Below, piece after piece: positions 1-15,200 of a stretch of DNA of 64,000 bases. The notes beneath the pieces are model-generated. The model saw only the letters and a program-made list of their open reading frames with translations. It ran no database searches and was not told the DNA's origin. How positions within the stretch are numbered: the first letter of the stretch is position 1; each line of letters begins with the position of its first letter. Origin of the DNA: Trichoplusia ni (lineage: Eukaryota; Arthropoda; Insecta; Lepidoptera; Noctuidae); the NCBI RefSeq assembly GCF_003590095.1, contig NC_039492.1, forward strand, positions 10,726,001 to 10,790,000, written 5' to 3'. The translations under genes and the position numbers were made by a program.

Positions 1-299
1 TCTCGTACAAAAAACATTTGATAACTACTACCCTGAGAAGCAATATCGAAACAAACTCAGGGGGTCGCGGTCTCTTTTAAAGTACAGACTTTTTGTCTTG
101 CAGTCGGTGGTGGAAAATTAAAATTCTTAAACCCAAAACATAGATTTTGAAGTCACCAAAATGTTTAAGATGAATTTCCCTATTACCCCGAAGAGTAAAA
201 AATCCAGAACCTTCTAAAGAAAATACGTTGGAAAGTTCAATATGCTAGAGAAAATATCCAGATAATCCAAAGATGTACTATTTCAATAGATCTCCTTAC
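1..299. other. intron sequence of the lipase gene
   Basis: Follows the donor at 299-298 (minus strand gtaagg) of lipase exon 6. No further lipase exon, with the expected asparagine- and tryptophan-rich C-terminal block, was found here, so the next exon lies outside the window. Confidence 0.6.
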
Positions 300-3200
300 C
301 TAAAGCATGTCCTTTCTGGGAGAAGTGGAAGCAGTCGTGCGTGATGTAGGATTGGTGGATGACGAGCGGCAGCGGCCGCGTCGGCGGCAGCGGCGCGTTG
401 AACAGACGCATGAAGGGCTGCACTAGTACTGTGAAGTCTGGGCGGGTGTCGTAGCGACCGCTCTCCACCTGGTGCGAGCTCGTCCGGATTAGAATAAGTG
501 ACGGAAACCACAATAATATAACACTACGTCACTTTGGGACCATGGATCGACAGGGTGCATCTTTGTATCTTCTAGGCAACATTGGGTGGGCTGATGTAGC
601 GCCAAATGTTGCTTATTGCTTTACTTGTAAAAGTCAGTTCGGAATTCCTAAAACGTTGCATTTGTTTCCTAGTGTATATGTACATGGCTTAAGTGGATAT
701 TTTATTGTCTTTGAAAAGTAACATTTCTTATAACCTGTCACAGTAGAAAATCCCCGATCAGTATGAAAATGATTTGAGTTCTATGGAAGAAGAATTTAGG
801 ATAATAAGTATCTCACCAGCGCCACCTCAGCCTTCTGGTAGAGCCTGGCCATCCGCACGAGGTCGTAGAGCTCGTTCCCTCCCTGGTGGTGGAAGCAGGT
901 GCAGAACAGCGAGTGCATCAGCCGGCACATCATGGGCCGCAGCACGCGGATTGATACCGACACGTCTGGTGACAAGTGAAGAACATCGGTTGGAAAATAA
1001 AACTGTTTCATATCTTGCTGTAAAGTGGATAAATAGCAGATGTGGACAAAATCACGCACAGCGAATGTAGTATACACGGCGAAATATCGCGTCGAGGTGT
1101 CATGATGTCCTCGTTACGATTTATTTGAATGTGAAACAGATAGTAATTTTAGAACGACACTTACCTAAGTGTCATTCTCGCACAAATGCTATCTTGTGAA
1201 TGAGCTGTAGCAGCAATAAAAATAAAAGAAAATGAAATGGGATGAGTTTTTTGAGTACAATCATACCTAATACTGGTACCAAATTAACAATAGTCCTGGG
1301 TAGGTGCTTGTGGAGGTAGTCCAACGCTTTGGCGAGTTTCTTGGCGTGCGCGGCGGGAGACCACGAGATGGGGTTGAGGCAGGACGCCGAGCACAGGTCG
1401 TTGGCGCCGATGAACACTGTGATCATCTTCCAGTCGCGCTCCATGTCGATATCCGGGGACGACCGCATACGGGCTACTACGATCTGGAACATGGTATATG
1501 TGTCTCTAGAGTTTTGTAGAGCAGTTATTTGCACCTACTGCACATATGTTTCAATCCTATGTATGACTATAAAAAAAAATATTTCTAAGAAATTTAATAA
1601 ATACTGTTAGAAATAAAAAATCGAAAATTAGTAATTGTGTTGAACTTTTAGTTCACGAAAAAATGAGCCACCTTAATATAATGGGCGACACAAATAGTTA
1701 CAGTACTTATTTGTACATACAGTTCAAGATAGAAAGGTAAAGTTTAGTCAAGCTTATTGATAAATGTACAAATATTGACTATTGATTCTCTCAAGTACGA
1801 TAATTGCTTAGAACGGCTTGTTTACCATTGTCACTTATTTGTTAATTCTAATGACATAACAAACACTGCAAAGGTTGTTGCGACCTCACGTGACGCGACC
1901 GCAGAGCTTGTCTCTTCCGGGTCAACGGTTACAGTCTTTTGTTAATTTAATATGATGGGGTAAAGGTTCTATAAAATAATTGTAAAGATTTTGGGACAAA
2001 CCATCGAAAGCACTGAAGTTTTTTCATACAAGTGGAATTAAGAACATCTATATAATGAAGCATTTAGCTTGGCCTTCAGCCTTTATTAAACTCTCTGGAT
2101 TAATAAAAAAAGTTTAACCAAAACCTCAGTGGAGAAATACAGGAGATCGCAACAAAATGATGCTTAAAGACTTGACATTAACACAGCATTGGTTAATTAC
2201 GTGTACACCTAGATACGGCATTGACTACTTTGACTGGGTCAGTTGTCTAATTAAACCTGCCTAAATAACGCAAATAATCGATTAGCAAGCATACAAACGT
2301 GTAGAAATGGTGATGTTTGGGTCACGCTCCATAAGCTGAACAAAAAACATTGCTTCCACACATTTGCAATCGTACGAATTGCCAAATAACTGCACACATC
2401 GATGTGTACTTAGATACAATAATAATATACGTGTAACATACTTAAGTAAGTGCTGTTTACTCAAGTTACATGATATTAATTTATATTAGGTAATCTTATT
2501 TGGTCTTCTTTATTGAATTTTCAATTCAATTCAGCACATGTAGTAGCATTATCGCACTGGTGTGATGGGCCAAGTCTCAAACTGGATCGTACTCAATACC
2601 CGTGACTGCGGTCAAAGAAACGCACAACAATGTAAAGAAGTCCGTTAATATTCTCCTTGTAATTTAGCAATCAATACTGTTTAGCTGGTGTAATGATATA
2701 CTCGTAGACAGAAGGCTATTGGAATTCTGTAAAGTTTGAACGGAATTGCATTAAGTTTTGTTCGCTTTGTCTTCGTGCGAAAAATTTTAAGGCAGTTTTA
2801 GGAAAGGAAAGCCTAGCTTGTTTAAGAGCATCTTCGGTACTTCAGTACTCACCCTAGCTTGTTTAAGAGCATCTTCGTCGGAGGCGACGGGGAAGGCGAC
2901 GTTGAACTGCGCGTTCCTGGTGAGCCACTCGCCGGTGCCGGTCGAGTAGCCGCGCAGGTTCGGGTTGAACTCCTTCAGGATGTTGGGCAACGTGAGGTAC
3001 TCCCGCCATGATGCATCGCCGCCTTAAAGGAAATGTTCTTTGTTTCAGTTTTTAATTAAATACAAGATTTATTACATAGATCTGAAATATACTAACGACT
3101 CGATTGATGAACGTTCACCCTGTAGATAAATAGATCGGTTACGTTTATGAAACTATTAGTGGTTTATATGGATGATAGCAGTCAGGAAACCGCGGTTTAA

Positions 3201-6200
3201 GTAAAGCTAACCACAGGCGGTAACTGATAGAATATTATGGTGGACCATCGATTTATGTTACGTGTTCACTGACTTTTGATATCGATAGATCAGAAATAGG
3301 TATTTGGTATAAAATCTATTTGATCTCCTTCATAAATCAGCTTTTTGCAAATGCTTTGCCGCATTCTCAGATGAAACTACTATATAGTTTGGAGAAAGAA
3401 ACCATTTTGCTATACGATTAAGTACAGTTATCCTTTCATAAACCTTTACCAATTCAAGTTACCATGTTAGAGACTCACCAGCGCACCAGGACACTCCTCT
3501 ATACTCGACGAAGGCTCCGAGAGCGAACTCCTCCAGCGCGCCACTGCCGGCCACCAAGGAGTCCCCGATGGCGGCCACCACGTCGATGTCACCCGGCCTC
3601 AGCCTGTGCACGGAGGTGGGTCGCTCGGGGCTGCGGCCCCACGACACCGCGTCCGCGCACGGGAACGGCACCGACGCCGGGATGGCGCGCTGACGCCGCA
3701 CGTGCGACTTGCGAGACGGGTAGCGGACTTGCAACTGGAAACAGGGATTGTTACTTCATGACTATAGTTGGTAAAGGTTTGCGTTAACCATGCTAATACC
3801 TCAATACACTTAACCCGAGTGCATAAAGTTTGCCCTTTGCCGAGTTCCTCTACCTTACATAATAGACTACGTCAAACTATTGACAGATCGTCATGCGTAA
3901 GTAAATATACATAAGACAAACCAACTCACAGAGCAATATTCCTTCGGCTCTACTTAATGTGTTTGCTGAATAACTCAACGCGCGCTCTACTTACTAACAA
4001 CAAATCACAAACTGGCCATATTAGGTAACGCACCAGGTTAATGGACCTAATAATATCATTTTACACACTTGACAAATAGACTAAAACGGTACTTCATTAA
4101 CAGCTATTTATATTACAGTGGCGAGCAAGGCACAAGGTCGGTCATTTCATTGCCGCGTCCTCAAAGCGCGCAGTTTTCCCGGCCTCAAGTGTAAAGTTAC
4201 GGTAACAGCATTGCGTTGCACACTCATGCGCACATTCAACGCACATCTTGAATTTAAAGTGGTATTGTGTCACCGAGCGCAATTTAAAATTCTTTGAGAT
4301 TTTCATGTTGAGGTTTTAAACACTGATTAAGGCTAAAAGGCTTACTTGAATGTATGTATTCAGTCCACGTTCATAGTATGGTTTCTGAATTTAATCCGTA
4401 TTCTACATTGTGTCACGCACACATGTAAAAATCTTATATTCTTTTTTTCATAATTCGTTAGCTGTGGTAAGTCCAGTTATAAACTTTTTATTTTGCTTTG
4501 TTCGTCGTTACAAAAAGAGGAAATGTGCAATAAGTGGTCATATCGCTAACAATGATCTCTCACAAACCCGCATTGCGTAATATTTGCAAATCTAGAATAT
4601 ACTTAATTCAAGCATTTTATATAAATACTTACCTAACAATGACTATTTAAAAAATATGTGGTAAGCTTATTTCTTGGCTTTGCTGCTGGAAAAAAAGTCT
4701 GTCAGGTAAATATGTAGATCCCAAAAGCCTAGTCTTGCTGTATCTAATATGCTTTGGCTAATTCAGAACACTTGTACATTGTATTTTACAATAACGAATA
4801 CTTCTTCTTGCTGTTCATCGAATGTATGCGAATAATAAGTGGCACAGAGTAGTTCGCTACGTGAGATGTAACCCAACTGTGTTGCTCGCGTGTTTACATG
4901 CCGCTGAGCTTTTTACATTAGGCGACCCGCGCCTGATGCGCTCTAACTATTTGCCAATTGTTTATTACGCTATAAGGAAATGTGCTACATATTGAACGAA
5001 TGATACCTATTGTCAACTGTTTGTTTACTTTGTAACGTGCTTAGTTTTCAGTTATATTGCAAAACCTGGACTATTTATAATACTAGATTTAGGCCAATTT
5101 ATAACATATCATGGAACAAAAGTGAAATCCCTAGTTTGAATGGAACATCTTTTATATCACGCCATTTATGCGATGCTGACACTTTTGTAGACGTATTTAT
5201 GCATAGAGTAACCTTAAGTATCTTAGTTGCAATTTTTGCATGATACATTTATGAAGCTTATCAATTGAGATCAATCAGGTCAAACGGAGGCGCCGTAAAG
5301 AAACACCTGCGTTACGTTTCATTCACCACAACATTATCTAGATGCTTTACTTTACTACTCGATACTTTATCTGACTCGAATTTAAACTAAATTCCATTGA
5401 ATGACCGATTACTCGCCTTTTTCGGTGTAATCTAATTCACCGCATAGCATTCAGTTAATTGTCACTTACCGGTTGGTATGTTGAAACGCGTGGGCAAACT
5501 GATTGAGATTCATTTGGCGCGTAATGAGAAAGCGTGCGCCTATCAAGTGACGCTTTTAGATGCGCGCACGCAACGCACGGACGCGAGCAGACCGACAATC
5601 TCGCTGTGCAAATGTTGCTATGGAGTATTGTGTTTTAATTACATGCGTTAACAATAAATTATAATTATGTAACTTTTGGTTCATGTTTTAAATAATGGAT
5701 GGCGGCAGGTCGTGCGTTGCCGCAAACCGCAAATTAGACTACGAAGTACTACTACACAGCTGTAGCAAGACATCAGTACGGTAAACAAATACTTGACAAA
5801 GATACAGGAAGCGATATAAGTTTTCCGTGTAACTGTTTAAATATACATATTGTATTGAGGCACACAGAAAATAGTTATTTTTTACATACTGCTCAACAAT
5901 TCCTATCAAATCAACACAGTGTTATATAAACTTGGAATGTATATAACATCCTAGTTTGTATGAGTGTACATCCGGGTTTCGTCCCTCGTAGCGACAGTAA
6001 GGTCGGGTCACCTGTCCTACTGATCGTCCTGTTGACCGTCTTTTACTGTTCATTATTTGTTTTGGTTACGTAAACATACGGAGACGAGCGAACTAGCGCT
6101 TAATTAGACATCGGTAATCGGTAGTTATTTTCCTACCACACGTTATAAAGAAATGATATGTAAATAAATGGTTGTAAAATATATTGTAATGATATAATTG

Positions 6201-9200
6201 GTTAAAAAAGGAGAGGCAATCGCAGACATCTATTTGGTTGATATCGGACGAGAAGATTCTTTGTAACATTCGTAGGTACGAGTATACGTATGTTACGTAA
6301 TGTCAAAAGTTATTTCTCGGCCTAATCGAATCTTTATAATCTTTATCTTAATCTTAGTGATCCCTGCTGACCCCTATCATCCGTCTATTCTAACTGCGCA
6401 TCTCACTTCGAAGCAATAACTATTATTAGCCAAGCTTAACAAATCACATTACTGTATGTTTTATATCACGGTTATTTGATCTCTCTACGATGCAACATCA
6501 ATCATAATCACACACAAATATCTAAGAAGCATCCCGTGATTACAGCAGCTTCTAAACAAAACGCTGCGTTTGGAACGCCCGTCTGTAATTATGTATTGGT
6601 CAAATTTTGTGGGTCAATTGACCTGATATGTGGGTGAATCGCTTGGTAGACAGAGGTAGTTCAGTAATAGGGTTGATACCTAATATTTACATGAATAATA
6701 AAGCTAATACGAAAAAAAGCTCATAAATCCTGATGATAGTAGTTACAGAGTTAATTACGAACTCTTCGAAATGTACAGTATAATGACAGGATGCTGTAGC
6801 TTTCTGTTGAAAAGAAAATGTTTTTATACTCGTAACACAAGTCTACTTTTTTCCTCACATTAATTACACAGCAATCCAAATATAAATAATCTCCAATTTA
6901 AATAAAACCGTAGCGCCATTATTTTTACCGTCGATAACCCTGGAAAAAGTCACCGATTACATTTATTAAGCTTATAGTACCTGCATCGATAATATTTCAA
7001 TTACGTATAATCGTTACGCAAGCGACTACTACAAAGAAATGCTTTGATGTACTATTGACCTTCTTGTTGCCGACTAGTTTGAGAGCCTACTTACGTATGG
7101 TGTAGAGGATATTGATAAGATGATCGCGTAACTGTGGGAAAAATTGTGGAGCGGAAAAATGGGGAGCATGTGATACGATGTATTTCCTTTGAAAAAAAAT
7201 TAATAAAATCGAATGTTAGGTAATGTCGTTGTAAGCCAAGAGATACCGAAACATTCTATAAGATTACAAAAAAATTGCATGTAAGTACTTAACAAATTAA
7301 AATATGAATATTTATATTCTTTTAGCCCAATTCTTCAATGTCCGTTGTAGTCTAGTTACTACCTAGTATTACCAGCAGTGTATACATCTATCCGGATACT
7401 ATACATCCCATTCGTTTATTTAAATGTAACCTTCAGTTATGGTAACGTGCGTAACAGAATTATTTCATTTATGTAAGATGTTACCGTTTCGGCCACAATC
7501 TTTTAGAATTTACGCACTCTCGTTGCGTGTGTATTCTTAACTAATTAGTTATGAAGCAGCTATAATTAATTATTTAACATTTATTCCAATATTAATCAGG
7601 ATTTATATTTAATTGAATGTCGGAATAGTAGGTAATCTTGACAGCTGATTAGAAATCTTTCTTCCGCAAAGTATTACTGATTACGAGGTGACTACGGATT
7701 AAGCTGATCTTGAGCAGGACACTCTTTAATTCAGACCGTCCGGTATTTTCAATCAAATAATTATTTTTTGTTAATGGCGACCACCGTGGGGTTTGTGGAC
7801 TAAAATTTTAGGAAGCTACCGATAGTTTTCAAGTAACTTGTGTTGCAAATTTAATCCTTACAAATATAAGAAAAGGATTTTGTACTTTTGCTGGCTTACT
7901 CACAACAACAAGGTAAGGTCATATGTTGTCTGACTGAAAGACGATTGTAGAAATGAACTGGGATGAATTTATCTCCTTAATAAACAATGGTATTTAAGGG
8001 AAACTTACTATCTTTTCTGAATATGCAACAAAAATACTACCTTAAAAAACTCGTCCTAACGGATGTGGGGCAAACGTTAGATATAACTACTCAGCACATG
8101 CGTAGAGGCAATCAGTTCCACTTACGACTAACCTACGTTCCAACAATCATTTAAGTTTGGGCACAACTGTCTCGCCTAGGCAAACTGGTTACACCTGTAT
8201 TCGGGCTAGCACATGTAACATCCGAGTAACTCTTGTTGTCGACGAGTTTCACACAAGCTGGTGCCGTGGAGACAGGCTGTCTAGACGAAAGAGAATGGAT
8301 AGTGTTCATATTTTGATGATACCGGAACCGTCATGGAACCAAATATAAACAAAGATAAGACAAAAGAAAAACTGGTTCCCGGTATCGCGAAGTTATAAGG
8401 TTTATTCCTTAGATTGTTAAGGAGCTACATTTTTTGTTATTTACAATCATTTGAATTAACTTTTCAATTTAACATAGTTAAGTTGGTAGCCGACCCCAAC
8501 ATAGTTGGGAAAAGGCTAGGCCAATGAAATGAAGAATTCAATACAAATACAGTTACTATTGTTAAATACACAGCTCATGATTTTGTCATCAAATAAAGCA
8601 CGTTTTTATAATCTCTACTAACTACAGTAACATTGTTATAACCTTCAATCAATGTCTAGACATGAGTAATGAATGGAGTGAATCATATGCGATCGATCAC
8701 AGGCATTTGTACAAATGTAATAACTAAAAGACACTTAACATTGATTCAACCTGCAAGTGTCTATCAGTCAGCTAAGTAGGTCACATTAACAGATTAAGTA
8801 GAAACATTAAATTGGTTGATATTAGAAACAATATATATTCCCACTAGAATGTCTAGAATATCTCACGTGATCGCAAGTATAAAACAGTAATTTGAAACAA
8901 TACTTGTCACTTACTAATAATCTATTTTTCACACGATCGCAACTCAATTGATACCCAATATGATCCGTGAGAAATAATTGAGAAAATCGTATAACATTTA
9001 TTAATTTCACGTTAGATTGCAGCATTTTATGGTACATACACTTAATTGAATAGTATTTCGTTAGCGGAAAGGTTTAACTATCAATCTTATCTTAACACAT
9101 TCGTAAGTCACGCGTCACGACCGAGGAGAATCATGTCTCGATCATAAAGTACTTACACTAGTATCACTGCACACCTCTTATTAAGTAAAATATTTATTTA

Positions 9201-12200
9201 AGTTTTTGGCACCAACAGTAAAACTGATTATAAATTGGGCATCATTAAATCGTGTCGTTAACATCGAACGAGCAGTAGAAATTAAAACAACGGAATAATG
9301 CTCATGATAGCTTACTTGGCAATGATAACATTTACCTAATTCATAGAAGTTCTTAGATTACGAAAAGAACTATCAGTGCCGTGTGTGCAAGTAGAGTTAC
9401 AAGTTCTAATACTTTCTTGGTCACTTGATAATACTCTATTTCATTGTGTTATATTATTAACTGTACCAGGTTAGTCGCTGGTCCTCCGCTAAGGCAGTCT
9501 AACAGGTGTCACCGTGTTGGACAGTCACTGCCTTTTGTGTACCGTCCATATGTGTTGCATAAAGACCTGTATGACATACGCATTACTCTTCCGGTTCTCA
9601 TATTTTACGGTTCAAAACAATTCCACAAATAAATGTTACATGACCACTGTATTCTTCAGGAACAAGTTATTCCTAGGTTTAACAATAATATGTTCGCTAT
9701 ACCGGTAAATACTTTTTCCAACATCGAATGTGCAAAAGCTTTTGCCAATGTTAACCATCACGTCAAAATCAATTGCAGATTTAGAACGACTTTTTCTTTT
9801 GCACAATTAATTAACTAAGTTTATTGGCAATCATCCTCCTTATTCTCGGCCTTCTTTACGAACGTAACCTGCCGAACATACAAATTTCTTAAACTACTAG
9901 AAGCAGCCACCTAAACTTTTTCACAACCTCTTATTTGTAGGTCACTGTCCCCGTGGGATTCGAACCGATCATTATAGTAACAACGAAACAAAAGCGGAAA
10001 CATTGGTATTAAATATTGGCAAATTGTTAGGTAAGACAAATATTTGCACAAACGTCAGAACGAAATATCTGTGTCAATGACCGCTACACATGTAAGTGGT
10101 GTGTAACTCATTAGATTAAGTTGATTGATTTGAAATATTTGAAGTGCAAATTATGTAAAGAAATGTATTTTAACAAGGTCTACGATATGACTGGTAATCG
10201 GTTGGTTTCGGCATTGAGTAATTAGTTATTATGTGTGCTTCTTATTCTTGGTCATTTATATAATGTCAGAATATTTCGACTGTACTTTTCATGTCTTGCA
10301 TGTTTTCATATACAGATTGATTATCAAAAACGAAATGGCACGAACTCCTTGAAGATTCAATCTACTTTGACGATTGAAGCTTTACGCAGACTTATTCAAA
10401 TTAAATAATTTCACTTGTAACTGCATTTAACTAAACCACTTTAGCCTCAACCAATAACTAACTGATAATATAAAAGTATTGCTAATTATAAGTCTCACTA
10501 ACGATGGAACAAAGGTGTCGTGTATGACATAAAGGTGTTAGGTAATACGTCCCTCGCGTGAAGTAAGGCCATGAGGTTGCGGTGATTAGCTTAGCTATAG
10601 GCTAACCGCCTCTGCTGCAATCCAAGGATGGCTATCATATGTTAAGCCAGAATACTAAACTTATAATTCCTAAAGAAGTTGGCATCGAGTATGATTATAA
10701 ATAGATATAAAATCTAAGCGTCGGTTGACCGTGTGACCCCGTCTAATTACAATTATTTCCGCGGTTATTATAACCCTCAATATCTTATATATCGTTTTTC
10801 AAAGAACCAAGGAAGTTCTAGACTTTATCAGAGCTCACGTATAAACAGATTGCCCAAAATATTTAGAAACGAATCAAAATGACTGCGGAATAAACTAGTC
10901 GCTAGTTGAGTGAGTAATTGTCCGTCAGAGTCACGTAAGGTTCCGTAACAAACAAAGACGTGTTTTCATAGGTTTATTGTCAAAAACGTAATCTCAGAAC
11001 TAGGACACGGTGAGTGTTGTTCTATAAATGTTAGGCTACATCCTATAAACCGCACAAAACTTTGGCAACAGGTAGAGAAATGAAAAAGTGCACATAATTA
11101 ATAATGTTAGGTAAAATGCGGAAGTTGAGTACTATGGTTGGTTCAACTGAGCCGTGGGACACACGTGAGTTCGGCGCTGATTTGCTCACGTGTAACAAGA
11201 AACTAATAAATTCAATCAGATACCAATTAACATACTAATCTGTTTGATATTCGTAATAATGTAGAGCAAGCGGCTTGCCCGCTATGAAATCATTATATCA
11301 CAAATTCACAAATATAAATTAGTCTAACGAATTGCATGGGTTTACAATAATTAATTGTCAAAGACAAATGTTTTCCTGGAGAATATAAAGTTTTTTTTAT
11401 TATTTAGCGTACACAGTCAGATTTTATTATTTTCAATTATTTGAGGTTACCGAGAATATTTATATTTCTTGAAAAACATTCAAGAAATATAAATATTGAA
11501 GACAGAAGTAAGATTAATTAATTACGAAATTTTAAAACTAAATCTACTATTTCTAAATTATGATAAATGTTGCTCATCTGTTACCAGACAAGAATTAACT
11601 GACACAGATTTTGCTTTGACCATATACCACTTTATTTCAATATTAATGCAAAATTTATGCATCTAATTTGTTTTCTTGAAATAAATAAGAATATGAAGAA
11701 TAGTTTTGTTTTCAATTTAATCATGGGCAGCATTTAATTAATTCACATCTATTCCAACTGATTTATTGACCCATAAATAACTGCACACAATCTTTTCTTT
11801 GGTATCCTGAATGAAGCAACATTACTCAAGAATTAAATATTTAACCATTATAATTAAATAACCTAGATAATTTATTAATAAAAAAATCTTAAATATTTTA
11901 TAATTGCCCCTAATTAGTGGATGGTCAGTGACGCGTATGGGCTAGACACGCAGTCGCCACTCGGATACAAACTCATATGACATGTAAATGAAGAAGTGAT
12001 GATATGATTACGACAGTCAAAATAACCTTGGCATGTGATAGGCAGGGAAAGGTTGGCTGGGAACTCTTTCCTAATGTTTGTTTTTTACTCTAGAGCCTGA
12101 ATGCATTGTAGTAACATTATTCTCGAGGTTAAAAGCATTTTGCTAATCGCAAAGTGCAATAAAAACCTCAATCAATTTTTAATAGTGTCTCTAATAATTC

Positions 12201-15200
12201 CCATGGAAACATGCGAAATATTGGAAACAGTTTACTTGCACAACACTTGACTAAGTGGCTGAATGGGTAAATTCCCAAGTCAGGAGAGTTTCAGTTGGGC
12301 AATTTGGGTATTTGCCATGTGATTGGATTTTACTTGAATTAGGAAATTGTTATAACATGAATAATTTAATATTTTAGTACCTTATGAAACTATTGTCTCC
12401 GCAGGGGGTCCGGAGAAGTAGTGACGAACGTTGGCCCAGTGATAGAGGTCACTTAGGGGTTCTCCAATCATCCCAACTTTCCACGTTTTGGCCGTTTTCG
12501 AGTTCCGTTCTTTTAAGGCGGTATCCGAATAGTATAAGATTTCTTCTGACATGGACGTGGTTTTTTCAGAGATAAGTTCATATAGCAATGTCTAAAAAAA
12601 TAAAACTTTGATTTTGTTGAACTATGATCAAAAATTTAAGGACGTTTTGGTCAAATTCGTAATATTTCTTTGACAAGCGCTGCAAGAGGACGACTGGACA
12701 CTTGGATAGTAAGAAACGCAGCGTTATTTAACGATTTAATCAAAACATGCCTTCGTGTATTGCTAATGCAAAAACAGGTTGGTTTACGCTAAGAAACACG
12801 TTTCTTCTATGAGGTAAAACATTAAATAAATCCAATCCTTCGCTGTAAATAGTCCAAGTAATAAAATCTTTGCATCTAGTTTTTGTTTGGTCCGTGGCGC
12901 AACGGTTTTATTGAGTCCTCTGTGGTAAACTAGAGCTTATTTTATCAAAGCTCTTGCAACGCATCAACTATTACTAAATACTTTTTTTATTAAGTTCGTC
13001 GACTGATAGAGAAAGTTACTTTTACAAGACATCCAAGGATAAATCATTTATGTTCACGAAATCATAATAATAAAGTTTTAAATACTTAAGACTTAATTAT
13101 AGAGTCAGGAAACACTAACGAATAAAGGTATTATGCAAATCAACATAATGTGATGGTTCTATGATTGTTTGCAAACGTAAGCCGAAAGCAACACATACCT
13201 ATAAATCTTTTAACATAGGTAATTTACTGGCACGCATAATATATACTTAAAGAATAATAAAAAAGTTACATTCTAAATCAATTAATACCTGTAAGCCGAA
13301 TGATAAGTTACCACCAGACTACATGGTATTTCCATGAGACAGGCACAATCTTAACAAATAGGATACACCTGTCCATTGACAAGCTAATGTATCGGACTAT
13401 TCGGACTCCGTACTTATGTAACAGCCACGGCAACCATCAGCGGGCTCTCGAATGATTCAACCATTGACACTTATTTGTTTGTTCCTACTTAATACAAATT
13501 ACAACTCAAATGTCAAAGAAGTCAATCTCTGTTTTCGCGTTTGTAAAGGGCAATAGATAGTAAGAAGCATCATTAATCGTGAGAATAAGATGTTTTATGA
13601 TACAACAGATGGTTTCGACGCGGACCGGATTAACATAAGATACGAGTTAAGATAAGCGGCACTAGGTTACTGTGCGCCGCGGATCTGCCCACTGTTTTTA
13701 AGAGTTTTAATCATTGCTGAATGTGACTATAAACTTATCTTAATTATTTCATATTGTACAATGAAATGTCTGAAAATAGTACTTTTTAATGGATTATTGC
13801 TTTGTTAGTGTAGTAATAAATAGTGTGTCGTATACATCTGAGAGATAAGTACATATCTCTGAGACGCAGGCGAGCTTTTATCTGCACTAGTGTTGTGTCA
13901 ATAGGAAATGTATTAGAATACTCTTCAGGTGTTGCTAACTATACTTCAGAAGAGTATGTGCTTGGTAACGTTCATACAGGCATTATGCCCGGGGTTCTAT
14001 TCTAATTAAGAGGTTTAGAAAAACTGTCTATGATTTTGAAAATTTACTCTATAGTTCTTTAAACACATATTAGTTACTGTAATAACTGCGCAAATTTCTA
14101 TCTTAAAGTCAACTTTACAAAACAATGACTGGAACTAACAAAAATTAGTAGTTAAACAAAACGTAGCAGCTTTTTACTGTTCCCCCAAACAGTTACAGTG
14201 CTAGGGTATAGGGTTGTTGAAGAGTTTTGTCGCTGTGACACACATCAAGATAGACAGACATTTCCCCATGCATCTAACATTCTTTCTCCGTAACATGAAC
14301 CACGGTACTTACGCAAGCTATCGGCATTTTTATTGATACGCGCTTAAAATTACGAAAAAGCAGGTTTGTTGCTCTTATTAATGTTGATCTATTATATATG
14401 TCTATTTTGAGACTTCCTGTAATACCGGTCTTTGGCTGGTCAAATTGAAGATGAACCATATTTCATAAGGTTGATCTGAAATAGTAATTAGTTGTAAGCT
14501 GTTTTCCTCCAAACTGGTGGAATCCAAAAACGAATTTGTTAAAACGTAAATTCCTCACTTTAAGACTCTATACTTTATTCACAAATTATTTAGATACACA
14601 AATCCATCCCTATAATACCATACCATCCATACTAATATTATAAATGCGAAAGTAACTCTGTCTGTCTGTCTGTTACGCTTTCACGTCAAAACTAATGAAC
14701 TGATTTTAATGAAATTTGGTACAGACATAGAGTTGACCTTGAGAAACAACATAGGATAGTTTTCATCCCGGACTTTTGAAGAGTTCTCTTGGAAACGCCA
14801 TATAACCGACATCGACGCGGGCGAAGCCACGGGCGAAAAACTAGTTCAATATAAATGATAGCCCTAAGGTTAGAAATGTCCTTGCAAAGGTGTTCGCTCT
14901 GGGCATCCACAACATAGCTTACCTTCATCTCCAACAGTCAAGTGCAAGGCAACACTAGTGCGGTTTGCTTACATTCAAAAACAAATATTGAATACTTATA
15001 AACATTTCCATAATAAAGGCATAGCAGCATAGAGTTGTTTGCTCTCTTGATATTGCAAATAGTATATTTTTAGCCTGTTGACTAATGAATAAAACATCTA
15101 TATTTGCAGTGCGTTAGTATTTGAATTGGGTAATGGCCCATTCGGTTAACTGTTTCTATTATACGGGACTAAACTTATTACCAAAGCGTATTGAAAGTCG

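Noticed and set aside
296..511. Minus-strand frame reading LAPGGERSLRHPPRL as the lipase exon
   Set aside because: The other frame from 468 gives VESGRYDTRPDFTVLVQPF, the true family sequence; this one is a shadow.
10557..10640. Possible SINE fragment (gctataggctaaccgcctct)
   Set aside because: Resembles common moth repeats but too short and without a second copy in the window to support it.
12891..12935. Possible tRNA-like piece (gtccgtggcgcaacggtttt)
   Set aside because: Only one arm resembles a tRNA; no anticodon or T arm in the right place.
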